Positions 29,916 to 39,410 of a DNA stretch of 64,000 bases are shown piece by piece. The position numbers and the translations under genes are program-made. Below the pieces are notes generated by a model. That model made no database searches. It was given only the letters and a program-made list of their open reading frames with translations, and was not told the origin of the DNA. Where the stretch lies: contig CAJOJG010000017.1 in the NCBI GenBank assembly GCA_905234655.1, positions 1 to 64,000 of the forward strand. Direction: 5' to 3'. How positions within the stretch are numbered: the stretch's first letter is position 1; every line of letters starts with the position of its first letter. The stretch comes from an uncultured Bacteroidales bacterium. Its GTDB lineage: Bacteria > Bacteroidota > Bacteroidia > Bacteroidales > UBA3824.

Positions 29916-30607
29916 GGATTTGGGTTCGTGGAAATTTTAATAATCTCGCCGTCGGAGAGCAGCACGGTCTTATGCGACACACGCCCGGCGGTCTCCTTGT
30001 CGTGCGTCACCATGACGATAGTGATGTGGTGCTTTTGGTTGAACATCTGCAACAACGCGATAATCTCCGCCGAAGTCGCAGTGTCGAGGTTTCCCGTCGG
30101 CTCGTCGGCGAGGATGATTTTGGGCTTGTTGGCGAGTGCGCGGGCGATGGCGACACGCTGTGCCTCGCCGCCCGAAAGTTCCGAGGGATAATGGAGCGCA
30201 CGGTTGTACAGCCCCATGTTGTACAATAATTCACACGCCCTCGTCTCGCGGAGCCGCCGTGGATAGTTGCTGAAAATCAGCGGCAACTTCACATTGTCAA
30301 TCGCCGTGCGCGAAGGAATGAGGTTAAAGGACTGGAAAATCATCCCGACAGTGAACTTGCGGTACTGTGAGAGTTGCTTTTCGCTCATCGTCAGGATATT
30401 GACTCCACCGACAGACACGCTCCCCTCGGCGGTAGTGTCCATGCCGCCCAAGAGGTTGAGGAGCGTCGATTTTCCCGAGCCGCTCTTTCCCACAATCGAC
30501 ACAAACTCGCCTTCCTCAACGTCGAAATTGATGTTGCGGAGGGCGTAGATTTTGTTGTCGCCCTTGTAATATGTCTTGCAAAGATTGCTAACTTTTACTA
30601 ATGCCAA
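29912..30607 (-). CDS. ABC transporter ATP-binding protein (LolD/MacB type)
   Basis: GKSGSGKSTLLNLLGGMD, LSGGEAQRVAIARALANKPKIILADEPTGNLD. Confidence 0.95.
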   Translation of the reverse strand: MALVKVSNLCKTYYKGDNKIYALRNINFDVEEGEFVSIVGKSGSGKSTLLNLLGGMDTTAEGSVSVGGVNILTMSEKQLSQYRKFTVGMIFQSFNLIPSRTAIDNVKLPLIFSNYPRRLRETRACELLYNMGLYNRALHYPSELSGGEAQRVAIARALANKPKIILADEPTGNLDTATSAEIIALLQMFNQKHHITIVMVTHDKETAGRVSHKTVLLSDGEIIKISTNPNP

Positions 30608-30696
30608 TTTTTTTTGCTAAATTTTTGCGGTAAAGATAGGAATTTTTTTTTAAATTTACACCGCAAAAAATACAAACATTTTTTACAAAATTAATC

Positions 30697-31626
30697 ATGC
30701 AGTTCAAAGACTATTACAAGATACTCGAAGTAGAGCCCACGGCCACTGCGGACCAGATAAAAAAATCGTACCGCAGGCTCGCCATGACCTACCATCCCGA
30801 CCGCAACCCCGGCAACAAGGCCGCCGAGGACATGTTCAAGGAAATCAACGAGGCATACGACGTGTTGAGCAACGCCGAAAAGCGCAAAAAATTCGACCTC
30901 ATGCGAAACGGCAAGACAAACACGACAGACTTCTACACAAAGAACAGCGGCTCTTCATATTCCAGCAAATCATCCACCACATCCACCGGCTCGAAGTCCA
31001 CGAGCAAGGCGCAGAAGGACGCCGACGACTTCGACCTCGACCTCGAATATTTCAAACGCAAGACGAGCGAATATTCCGACTTCTTCAACAACTTCTTCCG
31101 CAACAGCACCCTGTTCAAGGGCGACGACTTCACCGGCTCCATAAACATCACGCTCCAGGAGGCCTACACCGGCTCGAAGCGCATCATCGAAATCCTCGGT
31201 CAAAAACTCCGCATCACCATACAGCCGGGCATCGCCGACGACCAACTCCTCAAAATCCCCGAGCAGGGCTACCCCGGCATCGCTGGCGGTAAGAAGGGCG
31301 ACTTGTATGTGAGGGTAAAAATCGACAAGGACAACTATTTCACACGGCGCGGCGACGAGTTGTTCACGGAAATATACGTTGATATTTTCAAGGTGCTGCT
31401 CGGCGGCGACATACTCCTCCGCACGCTCTCCGGCGACATCAAAATCACAATCCCCCAGGGCATCGAATATGGCAAGCAACTCCGCGTCAAAGGCAAGGGA
31501 ATGCCAGTCTATAACGTCCCGGGAATGTACGGCGACCTGTTCGTGAAAGTCAAATATTTCATTCCAAAAGACCTCACCGAGGAGCAGATAGACCTCATCA
31601 AGCAGGCGGCGGAAATCAAGAAGTAA
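30697..31626 (+). CDS. J-domain protein (CbpA/DnaJ-like, no zinc finger)
   Basis: DYYKILEVEPTATADQIKKSYRRLAMTYHPDRNPGNKAAEDMFKEINEAYDVLSN plus C-terminal DnaJ substrate-binding repeats. Confidence 0.93.
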   Translation: MQFKDYYKILEVEPTATADQIKKSYRRLAMTYHPDRNPGNKAAEDMFKEINEAYDVLSNAEKRKKFDLMRNGKTNTTDFYTKNSGSSYSSKSSTTSTGSKSTSKAQKDADDFDLDLEYFKRKTSEYSDFFNNFFRNSTLFKGDDFTGSINITLQEAYTGSKRIIEILGQKLRITIQPGIADDQLLKIPEQGYPGIAGGKKGDLYVRVKIDKDNYFTRRGDELFTEIYVDIFKVLLGGDILLRTLSGDIKITIPQGIEYGKQLRVKGKGMPVYNVPGMYGDLFVKVKYFIPKDLTEEQIDLIKQAAEIKK

Positions 31627-31660
31627 TTGAAGTAATCGAAGTAATTGAAGTAATTGAAAA
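31620..31660. repeat. 9-bp tandem repeat (GAAGTAATT)n
   Basis: gaagtaattgaagtaatcgaagtaattgaagtaattgaa. Confidence 0.8.
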
Positions 31661-31662
31661 TC

Positions 31663-32256
31663 ATGGGAAAGAACACTTTATTAATAATAATGATGCTCCT
31701 TTTGATGAGCGTCGGGCGCGGATATGCGCAGTTCAGGGATTTTGAGGATGACAATTCAAATTCCAACAACAATCGTGGCAACAACACTCAGCGTTACCGC
31801 CTGATAGACCATTTGAGGTTTGGCGGCGACTTTGGACTTGGATTCGGCTCCGGCTCTTTCACCGTCCAGTTCAGCCCGCAGGTCGGCTACTGTTTTAACC
31901 AATATGTAACTGCCGGTGTGATTGGCACTTACGAATATTACAAATATGGTTCGAGTTACGGCTCGCGAGCCAGCAGCGTCTATGGCGGCGGTCTGTATGC
32001 CGATGCGACGCCACTGGATTTTTTGGTTGTCCACGCCGAGGCACAGGCGATTTGCTACGACAATTATTGGGCGAACTACAATGACCCCGACAAGAAAGTC
32101 GATGTCCCCATCCTCATCGGCGGCGGCTACCATCGCCAACTCACCGACCGCGCGTCAATGAACCTCATGTTGCTATGGAACCTCAACGCCACGAAAGGCC
32201 TTGAAAACAACACCTCGTTCCAAAATCCAATCGTGAGGGTGAATGTAACGTTCTGA
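31663..32256 (+). CDS. Outer-membrane beta-barrel-like protein
   Basis: Signal peptide MGKNTLLIIMMLLLMSVGRGYAQ; FGGDFGLGFGSGSFTVQFSPQVGYCFNQYVTAGVIGTYEYYKYG... ends in an aromatic barrel strand NPIVRVNVTF*. Confidence 0.8.
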   Translation: MGKNTLLIIMMLLLMSVGRGYAQFRDFEDDNSNSNNNRGNNTQRYRLIDHLRFGGDFGLGFGSGSFTVQFSPQVGYCFNQYVTAGVIGTYEYYKYGSSYGSRASSVYGGGLYADATPLDFLVVHAEAQAICYDNYWANYNDPDKKVDVPILIGGGYHRQLTDRASMNLMLLWNLNATKGLENNTSFQNPIVRVNVTF

Positions 32257-32271
32257 GTTTGCTATTGACAA

Positions 32272-32320
32272 TAATTATCCGTCGGCACAAAATGTTTTTG
32301 GCGCGACGGATAATTTTTGG
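32272..32320. terminator. Terminator-like hairpin
   Basis: AATTATCCGTCGgcacaaaatgtttttggcgCGACGGATAATTttt. Confidence 0.75.
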
Positions 32321-32331
32321 CATGTACATTT

Positions 32332-32955
32332 TTACATCCTCTCTTTTTCCTCGTTTCCTGCGCCGGTGCCTTTGTACTTGGACTTTGCGGGGTTGAAGCG
32401 GTAAATGAACGTCAAATAAAAACTTCTTGTATCTGTTTTTTCAAATACACTTTGATAACCTTTTGAGGAAAATATTTTTACATCCCTGCGTTCTTTGTTG
32501 GTAATATCAGAAACTCCGGCTTCCACTATCAATGCATCTTTAAAAAACGCTTTATTAACACAAAAATCAAATGTCCAATAATTTGACTGATAGAAGTATT
32601 CTTCGTTGTGTCCCTTACTGTTGAAATAACAGTCAAGTTCAAAACTCAAACCGTTGTCAAAATCCAAACAATGGTCAATTCCCCCGATAAATCGAGCCTT
32701 GTTCAGATGTTCTGTTATTCCTTGTGAAACAAGATCTATATTTTGTTTCCTAACAGAGAGAAAAAAAGTTGGAGAATAAATGCCAAATTCAGGAGAAACA
32801 TCAAGATTTACATAAAACTGCGAAAAGTTTGTTATTTATTTTATCAGCAGCCGATATAATCCGTTCGTCAAAGTTGAGACTGTTTTCTTTGTTTTCTGAA
32901 CAATCAGTGCTCTGTTTCGCATAATAATCAACATTAAAATCAACTGACATTTTTC
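32332..32955 (-). pseudogene. C-terminal remnant of an outer-membrane beta-barrel family protein (copy A)
   Basis: ...SRSFYLTFIYRFNPAKSKYKGTGAGNEEKERM*; the upstream region is frame-broken. Confidence 0.65.
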
Positions 32956-33342
32956 CTATATTTCCGTTGTAATACCATTTATATATTCACTTTGTGGCAG
33001 AGAAAAATTTTAAAGTGTTTCGATATGAAAACCATACAATCAATGACAAAAGCCATCGCCGAATATTTCAAAACACAACCGAACTTGAAGACATCCTTGA
33101 CCGCTCGGTAGATCTCGTGTCAGAAAAAATGTCTTCGCCAGCGTGTCGCAGAAAGTATTAACAGAGATAAAGTTTTGATTTATGAGAGATGAATTTGCAG
33201 CATCACCGGTCTGGGCAAGGAAGAAGTAGAAAGATTGTAAAAGAAATTATGCGCATATTTTTTTCAATATTTTTCGCTGTTGCAGTTTTGTTGCAGATGA
33301 AGTCTGAAGTACAGGATTGACAAGGCGAAAAAGGGGTGAGGG

Positions 33343-34788
33343 CTACCCGAACAAATCGTCCGCCACCACTTCCGACTGGACAATCCCGCTGTAGAGGTTT
33401 TGTTTGACACCGTAAGTGGTTATGAATGTGTGGTGTACGGTCTTCCTTGTTTTTGTAACCTGCTCAAAAAGTGCCGCACGGTCGCGAAGGCGTTCCTCGT
33501 AGTCGGCGTCGATGGCAAACTTGTTGTTGACATGCTTGATTTCGCAGAGGTTGACCACACCGTCGGCGCGGTCGATGACGAGGTCCACCTGCCCGCCTTG
33601 CCACTGCGTGCCGTTTTTGTCGGTGAATGGACGGCAATTCCACGAATGAATGTCGCCGATGATGCCGCTGATGCCCAAGGACTTCTTGATTTGCGCCAAA
33701 TGGTGCAGGCACACTTGCTCGAAGGCGTATCCACGCCACGCAATCACCGGCGGCTTGTCGGAAAGTTTAGTCCAAAGGTTTTCTTCCTGTCCGCTGCCCT
33801 GCCCGATAAATTTAAGGTAAAACAGCGAAAACAAGTCGGTCAACTGGAACATGGCATCCCTTTCTGACTTGCCGAAAGCGGTATATTTGCGGATAAAGTC
33901 GCATTTGATGAGGTTGTCAAGCGCCTCGGTCAACATTCCGCCCTCTTTGATTTTCAGGATTGCGATAAGTTCCTGACGGGTGAGGCCTTTGAGTTTTTTT
34001 GACAACGCTTCCACCACCGAGCGGTAGATTTTTGTGTTCAAAAACAGCGTCCGGAACAGGAAGTCGAACTCGTGCCGCAGCGGCGCGTCCTGATAAAACA
34101 GAAGTTCGTCAATATTGACATCCAGCGGCTTGCCTTTCACAAGCATATCCAAGTAATATGGTATGCCGCCAAAAATCATATAAACTTCCAAAATCTGTTT
34201 GCGGCTGAGGGACATGCCTTTGACGGTTTTCAAAAACTGTTCGGCCTCGCCGAGGGTGAATGGCCTCAGCCATATCGAGCGGCTTACACGCCCGTATATT
34301 CCGCCCTTGTCGCCCACAAATTTAGAGAGCATCCAAGTCGTGGCGGAACCGCAGACAAAGAGTTTTAAATTGTTTTTGACCGACGCCCACACGTTCCAAA
34401 ACTGTCCGAATGCCGCCAAAAAATTGCTTTTGGGCGTGTCGAGCCACGGAATTTCGTCGATAAAGACGATTATCTTTTCCTTGTCGAGCGTCGCCAAATA
34501 TTCTTTCAGCATGTCAAACGCCTCGAACCAATCTTTGGGCTTTTTGATTTGCCGGCGCGAATATTCTTCCAACGTCTTATGGAATTGGGCGAGTTGCACC
34601 GATTTTGTAACGTTGTAAATGCCAGTGAACGCAAAGTCGAATTTGTTTGCGAAATAACTTTTGATGAGGAACGTTTTGCCGACGCGCCGCCTTCCATACA
34701 CGGCTATCATCTCAGCCTTGCCGCTGTCCACGTAGTTTTGGATGATTTTTTGCTCGTCTTTGCGCCCTATAATGCTTTGTTTTCCCAT
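33343..34788 (-). CDS. AAA ATPase, archaeal-ATPase / DUF234-like family
   Basis: GRKDEQKIIQNYVDSGKAEMIAVYGRRRVGKTFLIKSYF (Walker A), KIIVFIDEIPWLDT (Walker B); C-terminal WQGGQVDLVIDRADGVVNLCEIKHVNNKFAID nuclease-like segment. Confidence 0.88.
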   Translation of the reverse strand: MGKQSIIGRKDEQKIIQNYVDSGKAEMIAVYGRRRVGKTFLIKSYFANKFDFAFTGIYNVTKSVQLAQFHKTLEEYSRRQIKKPKDWFEAFDMLKEYLATLDKEKIIVFIDEIPWLDTPKSNFLAAFGQFWNVWASVKNNLKLFVCGSATTWMLSKFVGDKGGIYGRVSRSIWLRPFTLGEAEQFLKTVKGMSLSRKQILEVYMIFGGIPYYLDMLVKGKPLDVNIDELLFYQDAPLRHEFDFLFRTLFLNTKIYRSVVEALSKKLKGLTRQELIAILKIKEGGMLTEALDNLIKCDFIRKYTAFGKSERDAMFQLTDLFSLFYLKFIGQGSGQEENLWTKLSDKPPVIAWRGYAFEQVCLHHLAQIKKSLGISGIIGDIHSWNCRPFTDKNGTQWQGGQVDLVIDRADGVVNLCEIKHVNNKFAIDADYEERLRDRAALFEQVTKTRKTVHHTFITTYGVKQNLYSGIVQSEVVADDLFG

Positions 34789-35027
34789 ATCTTGACGGTT
34801 TATATTCTGGCGACAAAGTTAATACATTTTTCCTTAAAAACAAGCGGATACTTGCTCCGTAACCCAATTTTTTTGATAGTTACGGCGCAAGTATCGGCGA
34901 TATTGGCTCCGTAACTCTTTTTTTTTGAGGGTTACGGCGTAGGTATCAGGGGAAAAATATTATCGTAGCCGCCACCGTCAACACCGCCTACAAATAGCCT
35001 TGACATTTTAAGGGCGTAATTACATCC

Positions 35028-35544
35028 TCACATCCTCTCTTTTTCCCCGTTCCCTGCCCCCGTGCCTTTGTACTTGCTCTTTGCGGCGTTGAAACGGTAT
35101 TTTACGACGAGCGAAAATTCGCGGGTGTCGCTCTTTTTGTGAATGTCAAGATAGCCCGTTTCGGTGGTCTTGGATATGTCGTTGCGCTGTTTGTAAAAAA
35201 TGTCCGAAACGCCGATTTCAACACTCAAAGCGTCTTTGAAAAACGATTTTTCAACGTATGTCCTCAAACGTGAAATAATCGCGGCTCAAATAGACATATT
35301 CGTTATTCAAAAGGTTTTTGACATTGTTTTTGCGGTAGGAATTGCCGCTTACCGCAATCTCGTCGTAAAAGGCATTGTCCTTAAAAACCGTCAAATTGTT
35401 TACAAAATCGCTTTCATTGACCGAATTAACTGTCGCGGTGAATTTTGCGCCGAAAGAATTTTTGTCGTCAGCCTGATAATTGAAGCCGCCGACGAATGAC
35501 GAATCCGCCGCCGTCAAAACCACGCGACCTCGCCCACCTCGCAT
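35028..35544 (-). pseudogene. C-terminal remnant of an outer-membrane beta-barrel family protein (copy B)
   Basis: ...EFSLVVKYRFNAAKSKYKGTGAGNGEKERM*, preceded in another frame by SSFVGGFNYQADDKNSFGAKFTATVNSVNESDFVNNLTVF; paralogous to copy A. Confidence 0.7.
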
Positions 35545-35975
35545 ACGCCTACAATTACAAAAGCGGGTTTCTTCTCACCTATTCGTCCGACATCAGCAAC
35601 GCATTCATTTTCAACAAGGAAGCCGAGTCCCTCGCCGAAAACATCGACGACGACATATTAAAATACAACATTTTTGCCAACGGATACGTGATTTCGGCGT
35701 ACCATTCCGACACCGAAGAGTGCTTCAAATACGCCGAGAGAGCCTACCGAATCGGCGAAAAACTTCACGACAAGGCGCGGATGGCGTACCCCGCGCTTTA
35801 CCTCGAACAGGGCGACTTGGAAAAAGCATCGCAATATTACCCGAAATCGTTGCGCACCGATGCCCACGAGGGCAACGTCGAACTGATGACGCTCTACGCC
35901 CAAAGCCTTCCGAAGTTTGAAGTACAGGATCGACAAGGCGAAAAAGGGGTGGGGGCTATTCCCTTGTTTTTGTAA
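35496..35975 (+). pseudogene. TPR-protein fragment
   Basis: LAHLAYAYNYKSGFLLTYSSDISNAFIFNKEAESLAENIDDDILKYNIFANGYVISAYHSDTEECFKYAERAYRIGEKLHDKARMAYPALYLEQGDLEKASQYY; no proper N- or C-terminus. Confidence 0.6.
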
Positions 35976-36112
35976 CTTGCTCAAAAAGTGCCGCACTGTC
36001 GCGAAGGCGTTCCTCGTAGTCGGCGTCGATGGCAAACTTGTTGTTGACGTGCAAAAACAAGCTGATACTTGCCCCGTAACTCATTTTTTTTGAGGGTTAC
36101 GGCGTGCCGATT
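35925..36112 (-). pseudogene. Collapsed remnant of a second copy of the 33.3-34.9 kb ATPase locus
   Basis: Matches in order: 'gaagtacaggatYgacaaggcgaaaaaggggtg' (33305), 'cttgtttttgtaacYtgctcaaaaagtgccgcac.gtcgcgaaggcgttcctcgtagtcggcgtcgatggcaaacttgttgttgac' (33448-33530), 'aaaacaagc.gatacttgc.ccgtaac...tttttttgagggttacggcg' (34837-34938). Confidence 0.75.
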
Positions 36113-38256
36113 TAGTTAGCCGACAGAGCCATCACCTTGTTGTTCAGGAGTTCGTTCTCGGCCTTCAGTTCGTTAATCTGAGCCTCGAGAGCGTCCATGC
36201 GCTCTATCGCCGGGGTGATGTTCTTGGAGATGACGCATATCTTAGTCAATACGTTGTACTCGTCGCGGATTGGGGTGAAAGTCTCGTTCAGGACAACGAC
36301 CTTGCCATTGAACGAATACTTGGTCATCGCGGTGTAGATAAGGCCGTCAGCGAGCTTTTTAAGACCCTCGTTGAAGTTGTTGATGGACTCGTCCTCGACC
36401 ATGTAGGAGCGGATGTCGTGGGTGTCGATTTCCGAATACTGCATTACAATCGAGTTGAGCAGGCGCGCATTCATGTACGTGAAGAATCCCTGGGCATCGA
36501 GCTCATAATAGCCCGCAGAATTGTTCAGGATATACTGGTGCATCGTGATGTCGTCCTTCAGAGCCTCGTTCTTGTCGTTGAGTTTCTGAATCGTGGAGGC
36601 ATTGGTCTCCGCCTGGTTCTCAAAGTCGTCGTGGAGTTTCTGGTACTTGACGGACTCGCGCTTGTTCATTTCCTCGAGGTTCTCGATTTGAGCCTTGAGG
36701 TTCTCGATGTTCTTGTGGACTTCCGCCTCCTGCTGGGCAAGACGCTCTGACTTCTGGTGGGATTCCTCGAGGAGTTTTGCAGTGTTCATGTTAATCTTCA
36801 CACTCGCAATCGTGGACGCGATAGTCTCGCCGATTTTCTCGATGAACTCCACTTGGTATTTTTCGATGACCTGGAACGACGCAAGCTCAACGATGCCGTA
36901 TGTCTCGGCGTTCACCTTAAGCGGAACAATCACCAAACATGTCGGGTCAGCCTCCCCCAACCCACTGCTGATATGCACGTAGTCCTTCGGAATGTCGGTC
37001 ATGTAGACGGTCTCGTTCTCGCGGAAACACTGTCCGACAAGGTTCTCGCCGATTTCAATGCGCTGTTTTGCATACTTCAGGCGGTCGTATGCGTAGAACG
37101 CGGTAAGCTCGAGGTGGATGTCGTCAGGATTGGAGTCGTCGACGATGTATATGCCGCCCATGTTTGCGTCGAGGTAGCGCACAAGCCTCTCGATGACCCT
37201 GTTGGAGAGTACCTGCATGTCGTCGCCGGCGTTACGGAGGACTTCATTGAACTCCGCCAGGCCTTGCGACGCCCAGTTGCGCTGCGAGTTCTCGACCTTA
37301 CGCTGCTCGGCTTCCTTCTCGGCTTTGATGAGGTTGTCGCGCATGACGAGCAGTGAGTTTGCGAGCACGTCATGCTTGCTCCTTGGCTTGAACTCTGAAG
37401 AGAAGTTGCCTTCACCGATGGTTATCGCGAAGTGAGAAGTCTCGTCGAGGTTGCTGATGAGCGTCTTCAATGTGCCTGTCATTTCCGCAATCTCGTCGCT
37501 GCCCTTCACTTCGACCTCCGGCAGGATACCTTCGGACATTTCCTTTATCTTATCCTTGAAGTAGTTGAGTTTGCGCAGGTTACGGTTGAGGATGAAATAT
37601 AATGCCACGATGAACAATAGCAGCACGGCAATGCCAAGGCGCAGCGACGACTGCGTGTCGGCCATGTTGTCCTGGAGGATGTCGAGGTTCTCGCCCATCT
37701 CCTTCCTGAACGTGTTGGACAACTGGGTCGCGGTGGCGTATGCCCTCTTGTAACATGACATTATCTCGCCGTCCACGACACTGTAACGCCTGAAGGAGTA
37801 GTTACTCTGGTCGGCGAATTTTTCGGGGGTGTTGAGGTTGTCCACGAGGTCGCTCTGCAGCGAGAACAGTGTGTCCACTATCGATGTAACCTTGAAATAC
37901 AATTCCTTGTTCTTGTCGCTCCAAAGGTCTTTATCCACATACTTGACAATCTGAGCCTTGAGCGAATCGTACAACTCGCCGTGGCATGACTCGATTTCGC
38001 CCTGGAGCTTTCCGTCACGCGCCTCGCCCTTTAGCGTCCACTTTGTCACAAGGTATTGCGAGGCCTCTATCAAGTCTTTGAGCCTCTCGGTCTGGACTAA
38101 CGAGGGATAGACCAACTCGTCGCTTTCCTTCACCTGGTTTTTGTTGACCTGTTGTGAGACATTCATGGTCCTGTACGTCATAAAAAGCAGTATGCCGAGC
38201 ATAAGAAAGCCCAACATAAACTTCAAATTCAACGTAAACCTAAATTTATATTTCAT
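36112..38256 (-). CDS. Membrane sensor protein (extracytoplasmic domain-TM-HAMP-GAF-coiled coil-PAS) without a recognisable output domain
   Basis: Two TM segments, HAMP-like NRNLRKLNYFKDKIKEMSEGILPEVEVKGSDEIAEMTGTLKTL, GAF-like YLDANMGGIYIVDDS...GENLVGQCFRENETVYMTDIPKDYVHISSGLG, PAS-like ILNNSAGYYELDAQGFFTYMNARLL; ends in a leucine-rich coil. Confidence 0.75.
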   Translation of the reverse strand: MKYKFRFTLNLKFMLGFLMLGILLFMTYRTMNVSQQVNKNQVKESDELVYPSLVQTERLKDLIEASQYLVTKWTLKGEARDGKLQGEIESCHGELYDSLKAQIVKYVDKDLWSDKNKELYFKVTSIVDTLFSLQSDLVDNLNTPEKFADQSNYSFRRYSVVDGEIMSCYKRAYATATQLSNTFRKEMGENLDILQDNMADTQSSLRLGIAVLLLFIVALYFILNRNLRKLNYFKDKIKEMSEGILPEVEVKGSDEIAEMTGTLKTLISNLDETSHFAITIGEGNFSSEFKPRSKHDVLANSLLVMRDNLIKAEKEAEQRKVENSQRNWASQGLAEFNEVLRNAGDDMQVLSNRVIERLVRYLDANMGGIYIVDDSNPDDIHLELTAFYAYDRLKYAKQRIEIGENLVGQCFRENETVYMTDIPKDYVHISSGLGEADPTCLVIVPLKVNAETYGIVELASFQVIEKYQVEFIEKIGETIASTIASVKINMNTAKLLEESHQKSERLAQQEAEVHKNIENLKAQIENLEEMNKRESVKYQKLHDDFENQAETNASTIQKLNDKNEALKDDITMHQYILNNSAGYYELDAQGFFTYMNARLLNSIVMQYSEIDTHDIRSYMVEDESINNFNEGLKKLADGLIYTAMTKYSFNGKVVVLNETFTPIRDEYNVLTKICVISKNITPAIERMDALEAQINELKAENELLNNKVMALSAN

Positions 38257-38386
38257 GTCGTGGTATTGTTAAATTTCTAATTATCAACTATTTACATCTT
38301 CGCACGAACCCACAGGCCCACGCTCGGATTTTCTGCATAAAAATAAGCAACAAATACGCCAAATGCAAATAAAAAAGCAAAAAAAT

Positions 38387-39385
38387 TTAGTGCATCAGTT
38401 TGAAGACTAATTCTTGGAGCAGCGAGCCGGGGTCTGTGGTGGCGTTTCCGACACCTTTACTCCTCATGTCGTACTCCCTCAGCAGCGATATTCCTGCCAT
38501 GACTTTTGGCAATGTAAGCCGCTGGGACGCATCGCGGTAGTCCTTCAGGAAATACGGGCTGCATCCCATCGCCGCCGCCAAGGTGTTGTTGTCCTTGTTA
38601 TAGTACTGCCAGTATATCAGCATCTTGGCATAAAATCCGTACAACGATGTCACGGTCAAGACGAGAGGGTTGTCCTTCTGGTTCTTGGCGAAATGGGACA
38701 CAATCCGCGCCGCCTTCTCGACATTGCCAGTGCTGATGACCTTCTGGAGCTCAAAGTTATTGTAGTCCTTCGAAATTCCGATGTTGTCCTGTATGACTTC
38801 GGGCGTTACCGTAGAACCCTTCGGGAGCGCGATGGCGAGTTTGTCGAGTTCGTTGCTTATCTTCGAGAGGTCTGTGCCGAGATATTCGGTCAGCAACCTT
38901 GTCGAGCGTGGATCCGACACAAGCCCGATGCTCTTTACATAACTGTCTATCCACGCCGGAATCTTGTTCTCGTACAACTTAGTGGAGGTGAACAGCACGC
39001 CTGTCTTGTCGACGAGCGTGGCGAGCTTCTTGCGCTTGTCCACAGTCTTGTACTTATGGCACAGCACAAGTATCGTCGTCTTCTGAGGCTTTTGGGCGTA
39101 GAAGGCGAGGTCGTCGATTTTCTTCAAGTCCTGGGCCTCCTTGACGATGACGACCTGGTACTTCGCCATTGCAGGAAAGCGGCGGGCCATCACGTCGAGG
39201 TTCCTCACATCGATGTCCTTGCCATAGACGACGGTCTGGTTAAAGATGCGCTCGTCAGGGCTGAGGACATTATTCTCGATGTAGTTCGAGATTTTGTCGA
39301 TGAAGTATGGCTCGTCGCCTTGCAGCAGGTAGACATTAGCGTACTTCCCCGCCTTGAGGTCGGACATTATGGATTCGTATGTCAT
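38387..39385 (-). CDS. holA: DNA polymerase III subunit delta
   Basis: KYANVYLLQGDEPYFIDKISNYIENNVL...FNQTVVYGKD, AMAKYQVVIVKEAQDL, DLSKISNELDKLAI. Confidence 0.9.
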   Translation of the reverse strand: MTYESIMSDLKAGKYANVYLLQGDEPYFIDKISNYIENNVLSPDERIFNQTVVYGKDIDVRNLDVMARRFPAMAKYQVVIVKEAQDLKKIDDLAFYAQKPQKTTILVLCHKYKTVDKRKKLATLVDKTGVLFTSTKLYENKIPAWIDSYVKSIGLVSDPRSTRLLTEYLGTDLSKISNELDKLAIALPKGSTVTPEVIQDNIGISKDYNNFELQKVISTGNVEKAARIVSHFAKNQKDNPLVLTVTSLYGFYAKMLIYWQYYNKDNNTLAAAMGCSPYFLKDYRDASQRLTLPKVMAGISLLREYDMRSKGVGNATTDPGSLLQELVFKLMH

Positions 39386-39410
39386 TGTGGCTATGTTATA
39401 ATTTTTTGTC

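Noticed and set aside
31509-31787. Minus-strand ORF with 'YFNYFDYFNYF' repeat
   Set aside because: It is the antisense reading of the GAAGTAATT tandem repeat and the dnaJ 3' end.
33343-34788. DUF234-type AAA ATPase as a novel anti-phage defence gene
   Set aside because: No companion effector or defence-island neighbours. The family is common and mobile-looking; the duplication history is reported instead.
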